56,063 bases of DNA from Steroidobacteraceae bacterium (GTDB taxonomy: Bacteria > Pseudomonadota > Gammaproteobacteria > Steroidobacterales > Steroidobacteraceae). Position numbers and translations under genes: made by a program. Where the stretch lies: NCBI GenBank assembly GCA_019187495.1, contig JABAQN010000030.1, positions 1-56,063 on the forward strand, given 5' to 3'. Shown one piece after another: positions 26,914-34,550 of the stretch. The notes below the pieces were generated by a model, which worked only from the letters and a program-made list of their open reading frames with translations, did not search any database and was not told the DNA's origin. The stretch's first letter is position 1, and every line of letters starts with the position of its first letter.

Positions 26914-27040
26914 AACTAAGTTTTTGCACAGTGTTTAACGAGGGCCATGCGCCTCGGTACGCCCCTGAAGGTTCGCAACCCGCGTCGAAACCGGTCGCCC
27001 CCAAACAGGTACCCCCGAAGTATAGCCGATCGGGCCCGTT

Positions 27041-28021
27041 TCAAGCCCGGCGGACCTCGCGCGCCGGGTCGAGCGCCGCAACGAGGTGATAGAACGCGCC
27101 GAGCCGCGGCAGTTCGAGCCCGAACTCCGCGGCCTTCCCGACCGCGTAGCCCAGCGTCTCGTGCACTTCGAGCGGGCGGCCCCGCTCGAGATCCTGCAGC
27201 GACGACATGCGATGGTCGGGCGCGCTCGATCGGTAGCGCTCACCGATCGCCCCGACTCGATCGACGGCGCTCTGCTCGCTTTCGCCCGCGATGCTGGCGA
27301 TCGGCAGCACCGATTCGTCCGAAACCGCGATGCCGAGCGCCTGCGCGAGCTGTACCGTTTCGCGCACGAGACGCACGATGACGAGCGCCGAGTCCGGATC
27401 GACGAGGAATTTCCATGTGGGCAGGCGCGTGGTCACCGACACGGCCATGAGGCCGGTCCACGCGCAGAACTTCGACCACTCGAGCGACAGCACCTGCGCC
27501 GAGGCCGCGCAGCGCACGCCCGCGACGTCGATTTCGCGCGCGATGCGCTCGACGCGTTCGCTGCTGCCCGCCGGCAGCTCGCCGATGGAAATGTTGACGT
27601 TGCGGGTGAACAGCACATCGCCGCCCGCCAGCAGTTCGGCGCTCGTATCGGCCAGCGCGCCGAGCACGCATTCGCGCCCGAAGGCCTGCGCGAGCAGGTC
27701 GTTCTTGCCGGGGCCGTTCTGGATCGAGAGCGCCGTATCGATAGCGGCGTGTCGCAGGGCGGCGAGCGCCTGCGCCGTGCCCGGGGTCTTGGTGGCGACG
27801 ATCAATACCCGTGCCTTGCCGAGCGCCGATGGTTCCCGCAGTACGCGCACGGCCAACGTGAACTCCGACAGGCCGCGCAGGGTGATACCTTCCCGTTCGA
27901 CCTGTTCGGCCCGCGCGCCGCGCGCAAGCAGCACAACCGTGTGGCCGGCACGCGCGAGATGCGCGCCGAGTACCGAGCCGAGCGCGCCGGCGCCGAGGAT
28001 CGCGTAGTCGGCATGGAGCAC
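27041..28021 (-). CDS. panE: 2-dehydropantoate 2-reductase-like oxidoreductase
   Basis: The 326-aa protein has the ApbA/PanE Rossmann motif ILGAGALGSVLGAHLARAG, a central TKTPGTAQALAAL and QNGPGKND segment, and the C-terminal helical domain with SLEWSKFCAWTGLMAVS (catalytic Lys region) and DHRMSSLQDLERGRPLEVHE. It would reduce ketopantoate to pantoate with NADPH in CoA synthesis. Some paralogues have other substrates, so the symbol is tentative. It lies between smpB and ssrA on the same strand, and its stop codon is within the probable ssrA promoter region. Confidence 0.85.
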   Translation of the reverse strand: MLHADYAILGAGALGSVLGAHLARAGHTVVLLARGARAEQVEREGITLRGLSEFTLAVRVLREPSALGKARVLIVATKTPGTAQALAALRHAAIDTALSIQNGPGKNDLLAQAFGRECVLGALADTSAELLAGGDVLFTRNVNISIGELPAGSSERVERIAREIDVAGVRCAASAQVLSLEWSKFCAWTGLMAVSVTTRLPTWKFLVDPDSALVIVRLVRETVQLAQALGIAVSDESVLPIASIAGESEQSAVDRVGAIGERYRSSAPDHRMSSLQDLERGRPLEVHETLGYAVGKAAEFGLELPRLGAFYHLVAALDPAREVRRA

Positions 28022-28023
28022 GA

Positions 28024-28488
28024 TCAGTGCCGCTTCAGCAGGCGTTGCCGGTCACGCTGCCAGTCGCGGTCCTTCGCGGTCGCGCGCTTGTCGTGCTGCT
28101 TCTTGCCTTTGGCGAGCCCGATCGCGAGCTTCGCGCGCCCGCGCGTCCAGTGCAGGTCGAGCGGCACGATCGTGTAGCCACGCCGCTCGACGGCGCCGAC
28201 GAGATGATCGATCTCGCTGCGGGAGAGCAGCAGCTTCCTCGTGCGGGTGGGGTCGGCGTGCACGTGCGTCGAGGTCGTGTTGAGCGGCGTCACATGCGCG
28301 CCGATCAGGAAGGCCTCGCCACTTCGCAGATATACGTAGGCCTCGGTGAGGTTCGCGCGCCCGGCCCGCATCGCCTTCACTTCCCAGCCTTCGAGCGCAA
28401 GCCCCGCCTCGTAGCGGTCTTCGATGAAATAGTCGAAGCGCGCCTTGCGGTTTTCCGCGATCGGTTTGTCGGTCTTTTCCTTTGCCAC
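28024..28488 (-). CDS. smpB: SsrA-binding protein SmpB
   Basis: The 154-aa partner of tmRNA binds its tRNA-like domain and is essential for trans-translation. It has the typical start [48 protein letters not shown] and the basic tail [12 protein letters not shown] then [13 protein letters not shown]. The GTG at 28486-28488 is chosen because alignment to SmpB starts a few residues later; upstream codons overlap the divergent ratA leader. The neighbouring ssrA is split by an intron, so SmpB function here depends on correct splicing. Confidence 0.95.
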   Translation of the reverse strand: MAKEKTDKPIAENRKARFDYFIEDRYEAGLALEGWEVKAMRAGRANLTEAYVYLRSGEAFLIGAHVTPLNTTSTHVHADPTRTRKLLLSRSEIDHLVGAVERRGYTIVPLDLHWTRGRAKLAIGLAKGKKQHDKRATAKDRDWQRDRQRLLKRH

Positions 28489-28511
28489 GCCGTATTGTAG
28501 ACAATTGCCCC

Positions 28512-28943
28512 ATGCGGGAACTGACACGCTCGGCGCTGATCGGCAGGTCGCCCGAATTCCTTTATGCGCTGATCAATGACATCGAGGCCTATCCGCAGTT
28601 CGTGCCGTGGTGCACGCGCGCGGTCGTGGAATCACGCAGCGAGCGGGAGATCGTCGCGACGCTCGGTGTGCGCCGCGGCCCGCTGCGCACGGAATTCACG
28701 ACCCGCAATACGCTCGACCCGGCTCGCAGCGTCGGCATGGAGCATGTCCGCGGTCCGTTCAGGACGCTGCAGGGTCGCTGGACACTCACGCCGATCGGCG
28801 CCGCCGGCACGCGCATCGAGCTCTCGCTGCGCTTCGCGTTCGCGAACGCGCTCACGGCGGCGGTCTTCGAGCCGCTGTTCGAGCAGACGGCGAGTTCACT
28901 GGTCGACGCGTTCGTCGCGCGCGCGCGGGCGATCCCGGCGTGA
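28512..28943 (+). CDS. ratA: RatA/COQ10-like START-domain protein
   Basis: The 143-aa protein has the SRPBCC fold: [20 protein letters not shown] then [20 protein letters not shown], and the C-terminal helix [20 protein letters not shown]. Family members have been described as a 70S-association inhibitor (RatA) and as ubiquinone-binding Coq10 homologues; the latter role is well supported across taxa. It is divergent from smpB by 23 bp and couples to the next gene through a GTGA overlap, the same order as in E. coli. Confidence 0.92.
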   Translation: MRELTRSALIGRSPEFLYALINDIEAYPQFVPWCTRAVVESRSEREIVATLGVRRGPLRTEFTTRNTLDPARSVGMEHVRGPFRTLQGRWTLTPIGAAGTRIELSLRFAFANALTAAVFEPLFEQTASSLVDAFVARARAIPA

Positions 28944-29239
28944 AGCGCTGTACGGTCGTGTACGCGCTGCCCGACGCGCACTGGATCTGGACAGTCGAGT
29001 TGCCGCCGGAGGCGACCGTGGCCGACGCGCTCGCGGCGGCGCGGGCACGCGCAGCGACCGTCCCGCAGGTGCCGTGGGAGACTGCGACCGTCGGCATTTT
29101 CGGGCAGATCTCTGCACGCGATGTCGTGTTCGCGGATGGCGATCGCATCGAGATCTATCGCCCGCTCGCCGCCGATCCGCGCGCGAGCCGGCGGGCGCGG
29201 GTGGAACGGGACAGGAAGAGGCGGGGGAGCGGGGCGTGA
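28940..29239 (+). CDS. rnfH: RnfH family protein (RatB, UPF0125)
   Basis: This 99-aa ubiquitin-like beta-grasp protein has VVYALPDAHWIWTVELPPEA, TVADALAAA and the C-terminal FADGDRIEIYRPLAADPRAS then RRARVERDRKR. Its function is not established. It starts with GTG at 28940 overlapping the ratA stop by 4 bp, and the ratA-rnfH pair is conserved in gammaproteobacteria. It is convergent with bamE. Confidence 0.9.
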   Translation: MKRCTVVYALPDAHWIWTVELPPEATVADALAAARARAATVPQVPWETATVGIFGQISARDVVFADGDRIEIYRPLAADPRASRRARVERDRKRRGSGA

Positions 29240-29261
29240 AGGGACGCGCTCCGGCCGTTCG

Positions 29262-29750
29262 CTAGTTCTGCGGCGGCGGTGCGTCCGGCGCGGGCGCGGG
29301 AGCAGATGGCGGTGCAGGCGTGGATGCCGGGGTGGGCGCGGGCGCGGGCGCGGTTGCGGGAGCTGGCGCCGGCGCAGACCCGGGCGCCTTCGGCGCCGGT
29401 GTCGTCGGCACTTCGAGCGGTGCGAGCACGTTGTGTTTCTCGATGCGCGCGACCTTGTCGTTCTCGAACCAGACCGTGAGGCGCCGCTGTTCGGCGGCGC
29501 GGATCCGGCCGCGCTTCAGGTAGTACAGGTAATCCCAGCGATCTTCGTCGAACGCGTCCGGCACCATCGGCGTGCCGAGAAGATAACGGACCTGGCTCCG
29601 TGTCATGCCGTCGTGCAGCTGCGCGACCGCATTCGGATCGAGGAAATTGCCCTGCTGGATATTCATCCGGTAAACGCAGGCTCCGGCGAAGCCGGCGACG
29701 ACGAACGCGAGCACGGCGAGCCGCGCAATTCGGATCAAGGGTGGTTGCAT
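29262..29750 (-). CDS. bamE: Outer-membrane assembly lipoprotein BamE
   Basis: The 162-aa lipoprotein is part of the BAM complex that inserts beta-barrel proteins. A signal peptide ends in a lipobox (GFAGAC), followed by the SmpA/OmlA domain: YRMNIQQGNFLDPNAVAQLH, GMTRSQVRYLLGTPMVPDAF, DRWDYLYYLKRGRI, and LTVWFENDKVARIE. From about residue 115 the protein has a tail of about 48 residues made mostly of Pro and Ala, absent from E. coli BamE (113 aa). The gene is divergent from fur, a conserved arrangement (omlA-fur). Confidence 0.94.
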   Translation of the reverse strand: MQPPLIRIARLAVLAFVVAGFAGACVYRMNIQQGNFLDPNAVAQLHDGMTRSQVRYLLGTPMVPDAFDEDRWDYLYYLKRGRIRAAEQRRLTVWFENDKVARIEKHNVLAPLEVPTTPAPKAPGSAPAPAPATAPAPAPTPASTPAPPSAPAPAPDAPPPQN

Positions 29751-29771
29751 GGTGCGCACTTGGGGGATAAT
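29745..29771 (+). promoter_or_regulatory. fur: Candidate fur promoter
   Basis: A -35-like TTGCAT (29745-29750), which overlaps the bamE start codon on the other strand, and a -10-like GATAAT (29766-29771) are separated by 15 bp. The -10 lies 28 bp before the fur TTG start. The short spacing makes this only moderately convincing. No clear Fur box is seen. Confidence 0.35.
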
Positions 29772-29799
29772 CGGCGAATCATAACCGGGAGCGCCTGAT

Positions 29800-30225
29800 T
29801 TGGAAGGCAAAGATCTGCGCAAGGCGGGCCTCAAGGTCACTTTGCCGCGCCTCAAGATCCTCGAGATTCTCGAAACCGGCTCGGTGCGCCACCAGAGCGC
29901 CGAGGCGATCTACAAGCGCCTGCTCGAGTTGAACGAGGACATCGGCCTCGCGACCGTGTACCGCGTGCTGACGCAATTCGAGGCCGCGGGGCTCGTCGTG
30001 CGGCATCATTTCGAGAACGGCATGGCCGTGTTCGAGCTGAACGAAGGTACCCACCACGACCATATCGTGTGTCTCGACTGCGGCAAGGTCGAAGAGTTCG
30101 TCGACAGCGACATCGAAGAACGGCAGGACGCGGCGGCGGCCCGGCTCGGGTTCGAGATCCGCGATCACTCACTTATTCTTTACGGTCACTGCCGGCGCAG
30201 GAACTGCCCGTCGCGCAAGCCCTAG
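29800..30225 (+). CDS. fur: Ferric uptake regulator Fur
   Basis: This 141-aa iron-sensing repressor has the winged helix with KVTLPRLKILEIL, HQSAEAIYKRLLELNEDIGL then ATVYRVLTQFEAAGLV, and the metal sites of the dimerisation domain, GTHHDHIVCLDCGKVEEF with H-H-D-H and C-x2-C. A second Cys pair is present near the C-terminus (GHCRRRNC). Translation probably starts at the TTG at 29800, since Fur homology begins within a few residues and there is no ATG or GTG nearby. The last 57 bp overlap the end of recN on the opposite strand. Confidence 0.95.
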   Translation: MEGKDLRKAGLKVTLPRLKILEILETGSVRHQSAEAIYKRLLELNEDIGLATVYRVLTQFEAAGLVVRHHFENGMAVFELNEGTHHDHIVCLDCGKVEEFVDSDIEERQDAAAARLGFEIRDHSLILYGHCRRRNCPSRKP

Positions 30226-31878
30226 CATTTCGCGCGCGTGATCGCGCGCCTTGCCGGTCACCTCGATGCCACCGAGCATCCGTGCGATTTCCTCGACGCG
30301 CGCGTCGGCGTCGAGCGTGACGATCTGCGTGCGGGTCGTCTTGCCGTCGGTGAGCTTGCTGACGCGCAGTTGATGATGTCCCTGCGAGGCCACTTGCGGC
30401 AGGTGGGTGACCGAGAGCACCTGGCCACGGTCGCCGAGCGCCCGCAACTCTCCGCCGACGATCTCCGCGACCGCGCCGCCGATGCCGGCATCGACTTCAT
30501 CGAACACCATGCAACGGCCCTCGCGGCCCGCGCGCGAGACCTGCACGGCGAGCGACAGGCGCGCGAGTTCGCCACCGGAGGCGACTTTGGCGAGCGGCCG
30601 GAGCGGCTGGCCCGGATTGGCCGACACCCGGAATTCGATCTGGTCGAGTCCGTGCGGGGCGGGTTCCGGCGATTCGAGCGGCGAGATGTCGATCTGGAAA
30701 CGCCCGCCGGTCATGCCGAGGGTCTGCATGCGCCGCGTGATTTCCTTCGACAGGGCCTTCGCCGTCGCGCTGCGCCGCGACGACAGTTGCGCGGCCCGCG
30801 TGCGCCATGCCGCGAGCGCCTCGGCCTGCTCCTTGCGCAGCGTCGCGAGCTGGGTGTCGGCGTGCTCGAGTCCGGCGAGCTCGGTCTTCAGCTGCGCGAG
30901 CCGCGCCGGCAGCTCCGCAGCGGCCACGCGATGCTTGCGCGCCAGTTCCTCGAACGCCGACAGGCGCCGTTCGACTTCCGCCTGGCGGCCCGTGTCGTGA
31001 TCGAGGGTCTCGGCGTAGTGCGTCAGCTCGCGGGCCGCTTCACGCAGGTTGATCAGGGCTTCTTCGACCATGGGCGCGATGCCCGCGAGACGCGGGTCGT
31101 GGGCGCCCGCCGCCTTGAGCGCCGCGAGCGCGCGGCTGGTCGACGCATGGGCATTGTTTTCCTCCGCCTCGTAGAGGAGGGCGCTCGCCTCCTGCGCCGC
31201 CTCGACGAGGCGCCCCCGGTGCGCGAGCCGCGTGCGCTCCTCGAGCAGCTGCGCGAGTTCGCCGTCCTGCATGTCGAGCGCCTCGAGCTCGCGCGTCTGG
31301 AACTGCAGCAGATCGGTGCGCGCATCGCGCTCGCGCACCCGGCTCTCGAGGTCGAGGGCGCGATTCAGCAGGTTGAGCCAGACGCGCTGCAGCCCGCCGA
31401 CCTCGCCGGCGAGTGCCTCGAGGCCGCCCGAGGCGTCGAGGAGTTCGCGCTGCGCCGCGGGGCGCACGAGCGACTGGAATTCGTGCTGGCCGTGGATGTC
31501 GACCAGCAGGACACCCACTTCGCGCAGCAACTGCAGAGGCACCGATTGCCCGTTGAGGTAGGCACGACTGCGGCCGTCGGCGCTGACGACCCGCCGGATC
31601 GTCAGTTCCTCGGCGCTGTCGATCGACTGTTCTCGCAGCAGCTTCACGAGCGGGCCGGTCGGATCGCCGGGGTCGAAGCTCGCCGTGACTTCGGCGCGCT
31701 CGGCGCCGTGGCGCACGACTTCGGTGCCCGCCCGGCCGCCGGCGAGCAACTGCAGCGCGTCGACGATGATCGACTTGCCGGCGCCGGTCTCGCCGGTCAG
31801 TACCGTGAGTCCCGGCCTGAACTCGATTTCCGCCGCGTCGATGATCGCGAAGTCACGGATCTGCAGGTGCGTCAGCAT
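30169..31878 (-). CDS. recN: DNA repair protein RecN
   Basis: This 569-aa SMC-like ATPase acts in double-strand break repair. It has the N-terminal Walker A TGETGAGKSIIVDAL, a central coiled coil (about residues 155-360), and a C-terminal half with the signature KVASGGELARLSLAVQ, Walker B CMVFDEVDAGIGG, and the switch segment QVLSVTHLPQVASQGHHQL. Length matches E. coli RecN (553 aa). It lies 7 bp downstream of nadK on the minus strand and probably shares a transcript with it. No LexA box is evident immediately upstream because nadK is there. Confidence 0.95.
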   Translation of the reverse strand: MLTHLQIRDFAIIDAAEIEFRPGLTVLTGETGAGKSIIVDALQLLAGGRAGTEVVRHGAERAEVTASFDPGDPTGPLVKLLREQSIDSAEELTIRRVVSADGRSRAYLNGQSVPLQLLREVGVLLVDIHGQHEFQSLVRPAAQRELLDASGGLEALAGEVGGLQRVWLNLLNRALDLESRVRERDARTDLLQFQTRELEALDMQDGELAQLLEERTRLAHRGRLVEAAQEASALLYEAEENNAHASTSRALAALKAAGAHDPRLAGIAPMVEEALINLREAARELTHYAETLDHDTGRQAEVERRLSAFEELARKHRVAAAELPARLAQLKTELAGLEHADTQLATLRKEQAEALAAWRTRAAQLSSRRSATAKALSKEITRRMQTLGMTGGRFQIDISPLESPEPAPHGLDQIEFRVSANPGQPLRPLAKVASGGELARLSLAVQVSRAGREGRCMVFDEVDAGIGGAVAEIVGGELRALGDRGQVLSVTHLPQVASQGHHQLRVSKLTDGKTTRTQIVTLDADARVEEIARMLGGIEVTGKARDHAREMLGLARRAVPAPAVTVKNK

Positions 31879-31885
31879 CGTGTGG

Positions 31886-32788
31886 TCACCGCGTGTGGCC
31901 GTGGCTGCCGCGACCCCAATGGAGCTTCGAGCGCAGCAGCCGGTAGTAGTCGTAACCCTTCGGATGCAGCAGCCGGATCGAGTGTGCCGATGGCCCCACC
32001 GCGAGCCGGTCGCCGACGAGGAGGTCGGCCATCACGATGCCGTCGGCGGTGATGTGCGCGCGCGTTCCCGGCCGGTCGATCAGCACGATCCCTATCGTGG
32101 AGCGGCGCGGCACGACGATCGGCCGGTCGGACAGGGTATGCGGGCAAATGGGCGCGACGACGACCACGTCGAGATGCGGTTCGACGATCGGTCCGCCACA
32201 GGAGAGCGCGTAGGCGGTCGACCCGGTCGCGCTCGCGACGACGATGCCATCGGCGCCGTGGGTGTTGACGTGTCGTCCGTCGATCCACGACTCGAAATCG
32301 AGCATGCGCCCCGTCTCGTGTTTTTGCAGCACGACATCGTTCAGGGCGAGCTGGGTCAGCCGCTCGCCCTGCGCGCGCTCGAGGCGCGCCTCGAGCAGTG
32401 GCCGTTCGTCGACATCGCAGGCGCCGTCGAGCGCGGCATCGATCGAGGCGACGAGGTCCTGTGGCAGCACGTCGGTCAGGAAGCCGAGCCGCCCGCGGTT
32501 CACGCCGAGGAGGGGCACGCCCCGATGCGCGACGAGGCGCGCGGCATAGAGCAAGGTTCCGTCGCCGCCGATCGCGAGCACGAAATCGGCAAGGCCGGCA
32601 AGCTCCGTGTCGGCAACGCGGCGGACACGCGCACCGGCGGCCTCGAGGCTGGTCGCTTCCGTGCCGTCGACGACCAGCACGGCGAGCCTCCGGCCCTCGA
32701 GATGGGCGGCGGCGGCAAGTGCGCTCTCGGCGACGCGCGGGTCCGAAAAGCGGCCGATCAGGGCAACGTTCCGCCAGGCGCTGGGCAT
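31886..32788 (-). CDS. nadK: NAD kinase
   Basis: The 300-aa enzyme phosphorylates NAD to NADP. Visible motifs are the GGDG box (VLAIGGDGTLLYAARL), GVNRGRLGFLTD, the NE/D region LNDVVLQKHETGRMLDFE, and the GSTAYALSCGGPIVEP glycine-rich loop. I chose ATG 32786-32788 because the NadK fold begins directly after it; two in-frame ATG or GTG codons upstream would extend toward hrcA. It is divergent from hrcA and followed by recN, as in many gammaproteobacteria. Confidence 0.94.
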   Translation of the reverse strand: MPSAWRNVALIGRFSDPRVAESALAAAAHLEGRRLAVLVVDGTEATSLEAAGARVRRVADTELAGLADFVLAIGGDGTLLYAARLVAHRGVPLLGVNRGRLGFLTDVLPQDLVASIDAALDGACDVDERPLLEARLERAQGERLTQLALNDVVLQKHETGRMLDFESWIDGRHVNTHGADGIVVASATGSTAYALSCGGPIVEPHLDVVVVAPICPHTLSDRPIVVPRRSTIGIVLIDRPGTRAHITADGIVMADLLVGDRLAVGPSAHSIRLLHPKGYDYYRLLRSKLHWGRGSHGHTR

Positions 32789-32844
32789 ACGCCAAGCTAC
32801 CATGCATTGCGTCGTTTCTCGATCTCCGTTAGCGTGCCTGCACA

Positions 32845-33903
32845 ATGGCGCACGAGCATCGGGACGAGCCGCTGGGCGAGCGCGCGCAGCACCTGCTCCG
32901 CGTGCTCGTCGAGAGTTACATCCGCGAAGGGCAGCCGGTCGGATCGCGCGCGCTGTCGCGCGAGTCGGGCTTGGCGCTGAGTTCCGCGACCATCCGCAAC
33001 GTGATGGCCGATCTCGAGGCGCTCGGCTTCGTCTCCTCGCCGCACACGTCCGCCGGGCGCATCCCCACCGACAAGGGCTACCGCTTCTTCGTCGACTCGC
33101 TGCTCAAGGTGCAGCCGCTCGATTCGGCGGAAATCGCCGATTTCAAGCGCGAGTTGTCGGCGGGCGCCGACGACCCGAAGGCGCTGGTGAGCGCGGCCTC
33201 CCGGCTGTTGTCGAGCGTCACGCATCTCGCCGGCGTGGTGACGCTGCCGAGGCCGGTGGTACAGGCGGTCTCCCAGGTCGAGTTCGTGGGGCTTTCCGAG
33301 AACCGCATCCTCGTGATCCTCGTGTTCAACGACCGCGAGGTGCAAAACCGCATCATCCAGGCGGCGCGCCACTACTCTCCCGATGAGTTGAAGCGGGCGG
33401 CGAACTATCTCACCGAGCAGTTCCGCGGGCGCAGCCTCTCGCAGGGGCGGCAGGAAATCCTGAGGCAGCTGAAGGAAACGCGCGAGCACTTGAACGAGGT
33501 GATGGGCAGCGCGATCACGGTTGCGCAGCAGGTGTTCAGCGCATCCGAGGGCGGGCAGCTCGAATATGTGATTGCTGGCGAAACGAACCTGATGGGCGTC
33601 GCCGAACTCGCGAGCGTCGAGCGGCTGCGACGGCTGTTCGAGGCCTTCAACGAAAAGCGCGACTTCCTGCACCTGCTCGACCAGAGCCTGCGCGCCGAAG
33701 GGGTGCAGATCTTCATCGGCCACGAGTCGGGCTTCCATATCCTCGACGACTGCAGCGTCGTGACCGCCCCGTATTCGGCCGACAACGAGGTGGTCGGCGT
33801 GCTCGGCGTCATCGGACCGACCCGCATGGCGTACGAACGCGTGATCCCGATCGTCGATCTCACCGCCAAACTGCTCGGGGCCGCCTTGAATTCCCGCCGT
33901 TGA
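32845..33903 (+). CDS. hrcA: Heat-inducible transcription repressor HrcA
   Basis: The 352-aa repressor has an N-terminal winged helix (LRVLVESYIREGQPVGSRAL, LSSATIRNVMADLEALGFVS, PHTSAGRIPTDKGYRFFVD) and the GAF-like effector and insertion domains. HrcA usually binds CIRCE (TTAGCACTC-N9-GAGTGCTAA) and is kept active by GroEL. No CIRCE is visible upstream of hrcA, grpE or dnaK, so its targets, probably groESL, are outside the window. It heads the hrcA-grpE-dnaK-dnaJ cluster. Confidence 0.95.
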   Translation: MAHEHRDEPLGERAQHLLRVLVESYIREGQPVGSRALSRESGLALSSATIRNVMADLEALGFVSSPHTSAGRIPTDKGYRFFVDSLLKVQPLDSAEIADFKRELSAGADDPKALVSAASRLLSSVTHLAGVVTLPRPVVQAVSQVEFVGLSENRILVILVFNDREVQNRIIQAARHYSPDELKRAANYLTEQFRGRSLSQGRQEILRQLKETREHLNEVMGSAITVAQQVFSASEGGQLEYVIAGETNLMGVAELASVERLRRLFEAFNEKRDFLHLLDQSLRAEGVQIFIGHESGFHILDDCSVVTAPYSADNEVVGVLGVIGPTRMAYERVIPIVDLTAKLLGAALNSRR

Positions 33904-33913
33904 GCCCCCATAT
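33885..33913 (+). promoter_or_regulatory. Sigma-32-type promoter before grpE
   Basis: CTTGAA (33885-33890) and CCCCATAT (33906-33913) are separated by 15 bp and match the RpoH consensus (CTTGAA, about 13-15 bp, CCCCATNT). The -35 lies within the last codons of hrcA, and the -10 is about 40 bp before the grpE ATG. Confidence 0.8.
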
Positions 33914-33952
33914 CGGGCGCCAAGCCGTAACCCTTTGATTCGAGGAAGTTTG

Positions 33953-34486
33953 ATGGCCGAGACCGAAACCGGAATGCCGGAGGCAGTGGAGCCCGCGCAG
34001 GATCTTCAGGCGCAACTTGCGGCGGCGGAATCCCGCGCGAAGGAATGCCAGGACCAGTACCTGCGCAGCCTCGCCGAGATCGACAATGTCAGGAAGCGCG
34101 CGCAGCGCGACATCGAGGCGGCCAACCGCTACGGTCTCGAGCGCTTCGCGCAGGAGTTGCTGCCGGTGAAGGAAGGGCTCGATCTCGCGGTCGAGAACTC
34201 GGCCAGCGCCGACCGGGACAGCCTCGCGGCGGGCCAGCTCGCGACCCGCCAGCTCCTGTCGAAGGCCTTCGAGCGCTTCGGCATCGTCGAGTTGAACCCG
34301 CTCGGCGAACGGTTCGATCCGGCGCAGCACGAGGCGATGATGGTGCAGCCCTCGGAGACGGCGGCACCCGATACGGTGCTCACCGTCGTGCAGCGCGGCT
34401 ATGCGCTGAACGGTCGTTTGCTGCGCCCGGCGCGGGTGATCGTCGCGAAGGCGGCCGATGCGGCCAAGGCGGCCGACGGCACTTGA
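33953..34486 (+). CDS. grpE: DnaK nucleotide exchange factor GrpE
   Basis: The 177-aa co-chaperone has a long N-terminal helix (LQAQLAAAESRAKECQDQYL, RSLAEIDNVRKRAQRDIEA) for dimerisation, then a four-helix bundle and the C-terminal beta-wing (ERFGIVELNPLGERFDPAQH, EAMMVQPS, VVQRGYALNGRLLRPARVIV). It releases ADP from DnaK. ATG 33953 follows a GAGGAAG Shine-Dalgarno; an upstream ATT-initiated extension is unlikely. The dnaK sigma-32 promoter overlaps its stop codon. Confidence 0.95.
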   Translation: MAETETGMPEAVEPAQDLQAQLAAAESRAKECQDQYLRSLAEIDNVRKRAQRDIEAANRYGLERFAQELLPVKEGLDLAVENSASADRDSLAAGQLATRQLLSKAFERFGIVELNPLGERFDPAQHEAMMVQPSETAAPDTVLTVVQRGYALNGRLLRPARVIVAKAADAAKAADGT

Positions 34487-34510
34487 ATAGGTCGCGACGG
34501 ACCCCCATCT
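34482..34510 (+). promoter_or_regulatory. Sigma-32-type promoter before dnaK
   Basis: CTTGAA (34482-34487) and CCCCATCT (34503-34510) with a 15-bp spacer match the RpoH consensus and duplicate the arrangement before grpE. The -35 overlaps the grpE stop codon, and the dnaK ATG is 41 bp downstream of the -10. Confidence 0.82.
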
Positions 34511-34550
34511 CGGGGGCAAGGTTTCGTTTCTACGAATTGCGGAGACTGAC

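Larger units (their letters stand above)
26348..27002 (-). ncRNA. ssrA: tmRNA gene, interrupted by a group I intron
   Basis: Transfer-messenger RNA rescues stalled ribosomes by trans-translation. Exon 1 (27002 to 26666) begins GGGGGCGACCGGTTTCGACG. The tag frame runs from 26913 (GCC resume codon) to the TAA at 26881-26883 and encodes ANDDNYALAA. Exon 1 ends in the T-arm, GGGGG then TTCGAT. Exon 2 (26364 to 26348) supplies the last T of the loop, CCCCC, the acceptor strand CGCCTCC, A and an encoded CCA. After joining, the T-arm is a 5-bp stem with loop TTCGATT, and the 7-bp acceptor stem contains the G3:U pair needed for alanylation. Mature length would be 354 nt, near E. coli (363). Between exons lies a 301-nt group I intron. 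A -10-like TATACT (27019-27024) is 16 bp upstream. Confidence 0.93.

Noticed and set aside
26133..27089. 318-codon plus-strand open frame across ssrA
   Set aside because: It lies opposite the tmRNA and its intron; the protein has no recognisable features.
32829..32860. CIRCE element upstream of hrcA
   Set aside because: TTAGCGTGC at 32834-32842 matches only part of the CIRCE half-site, and the second half (GAGTGCTAA) is missing at the right spacing.
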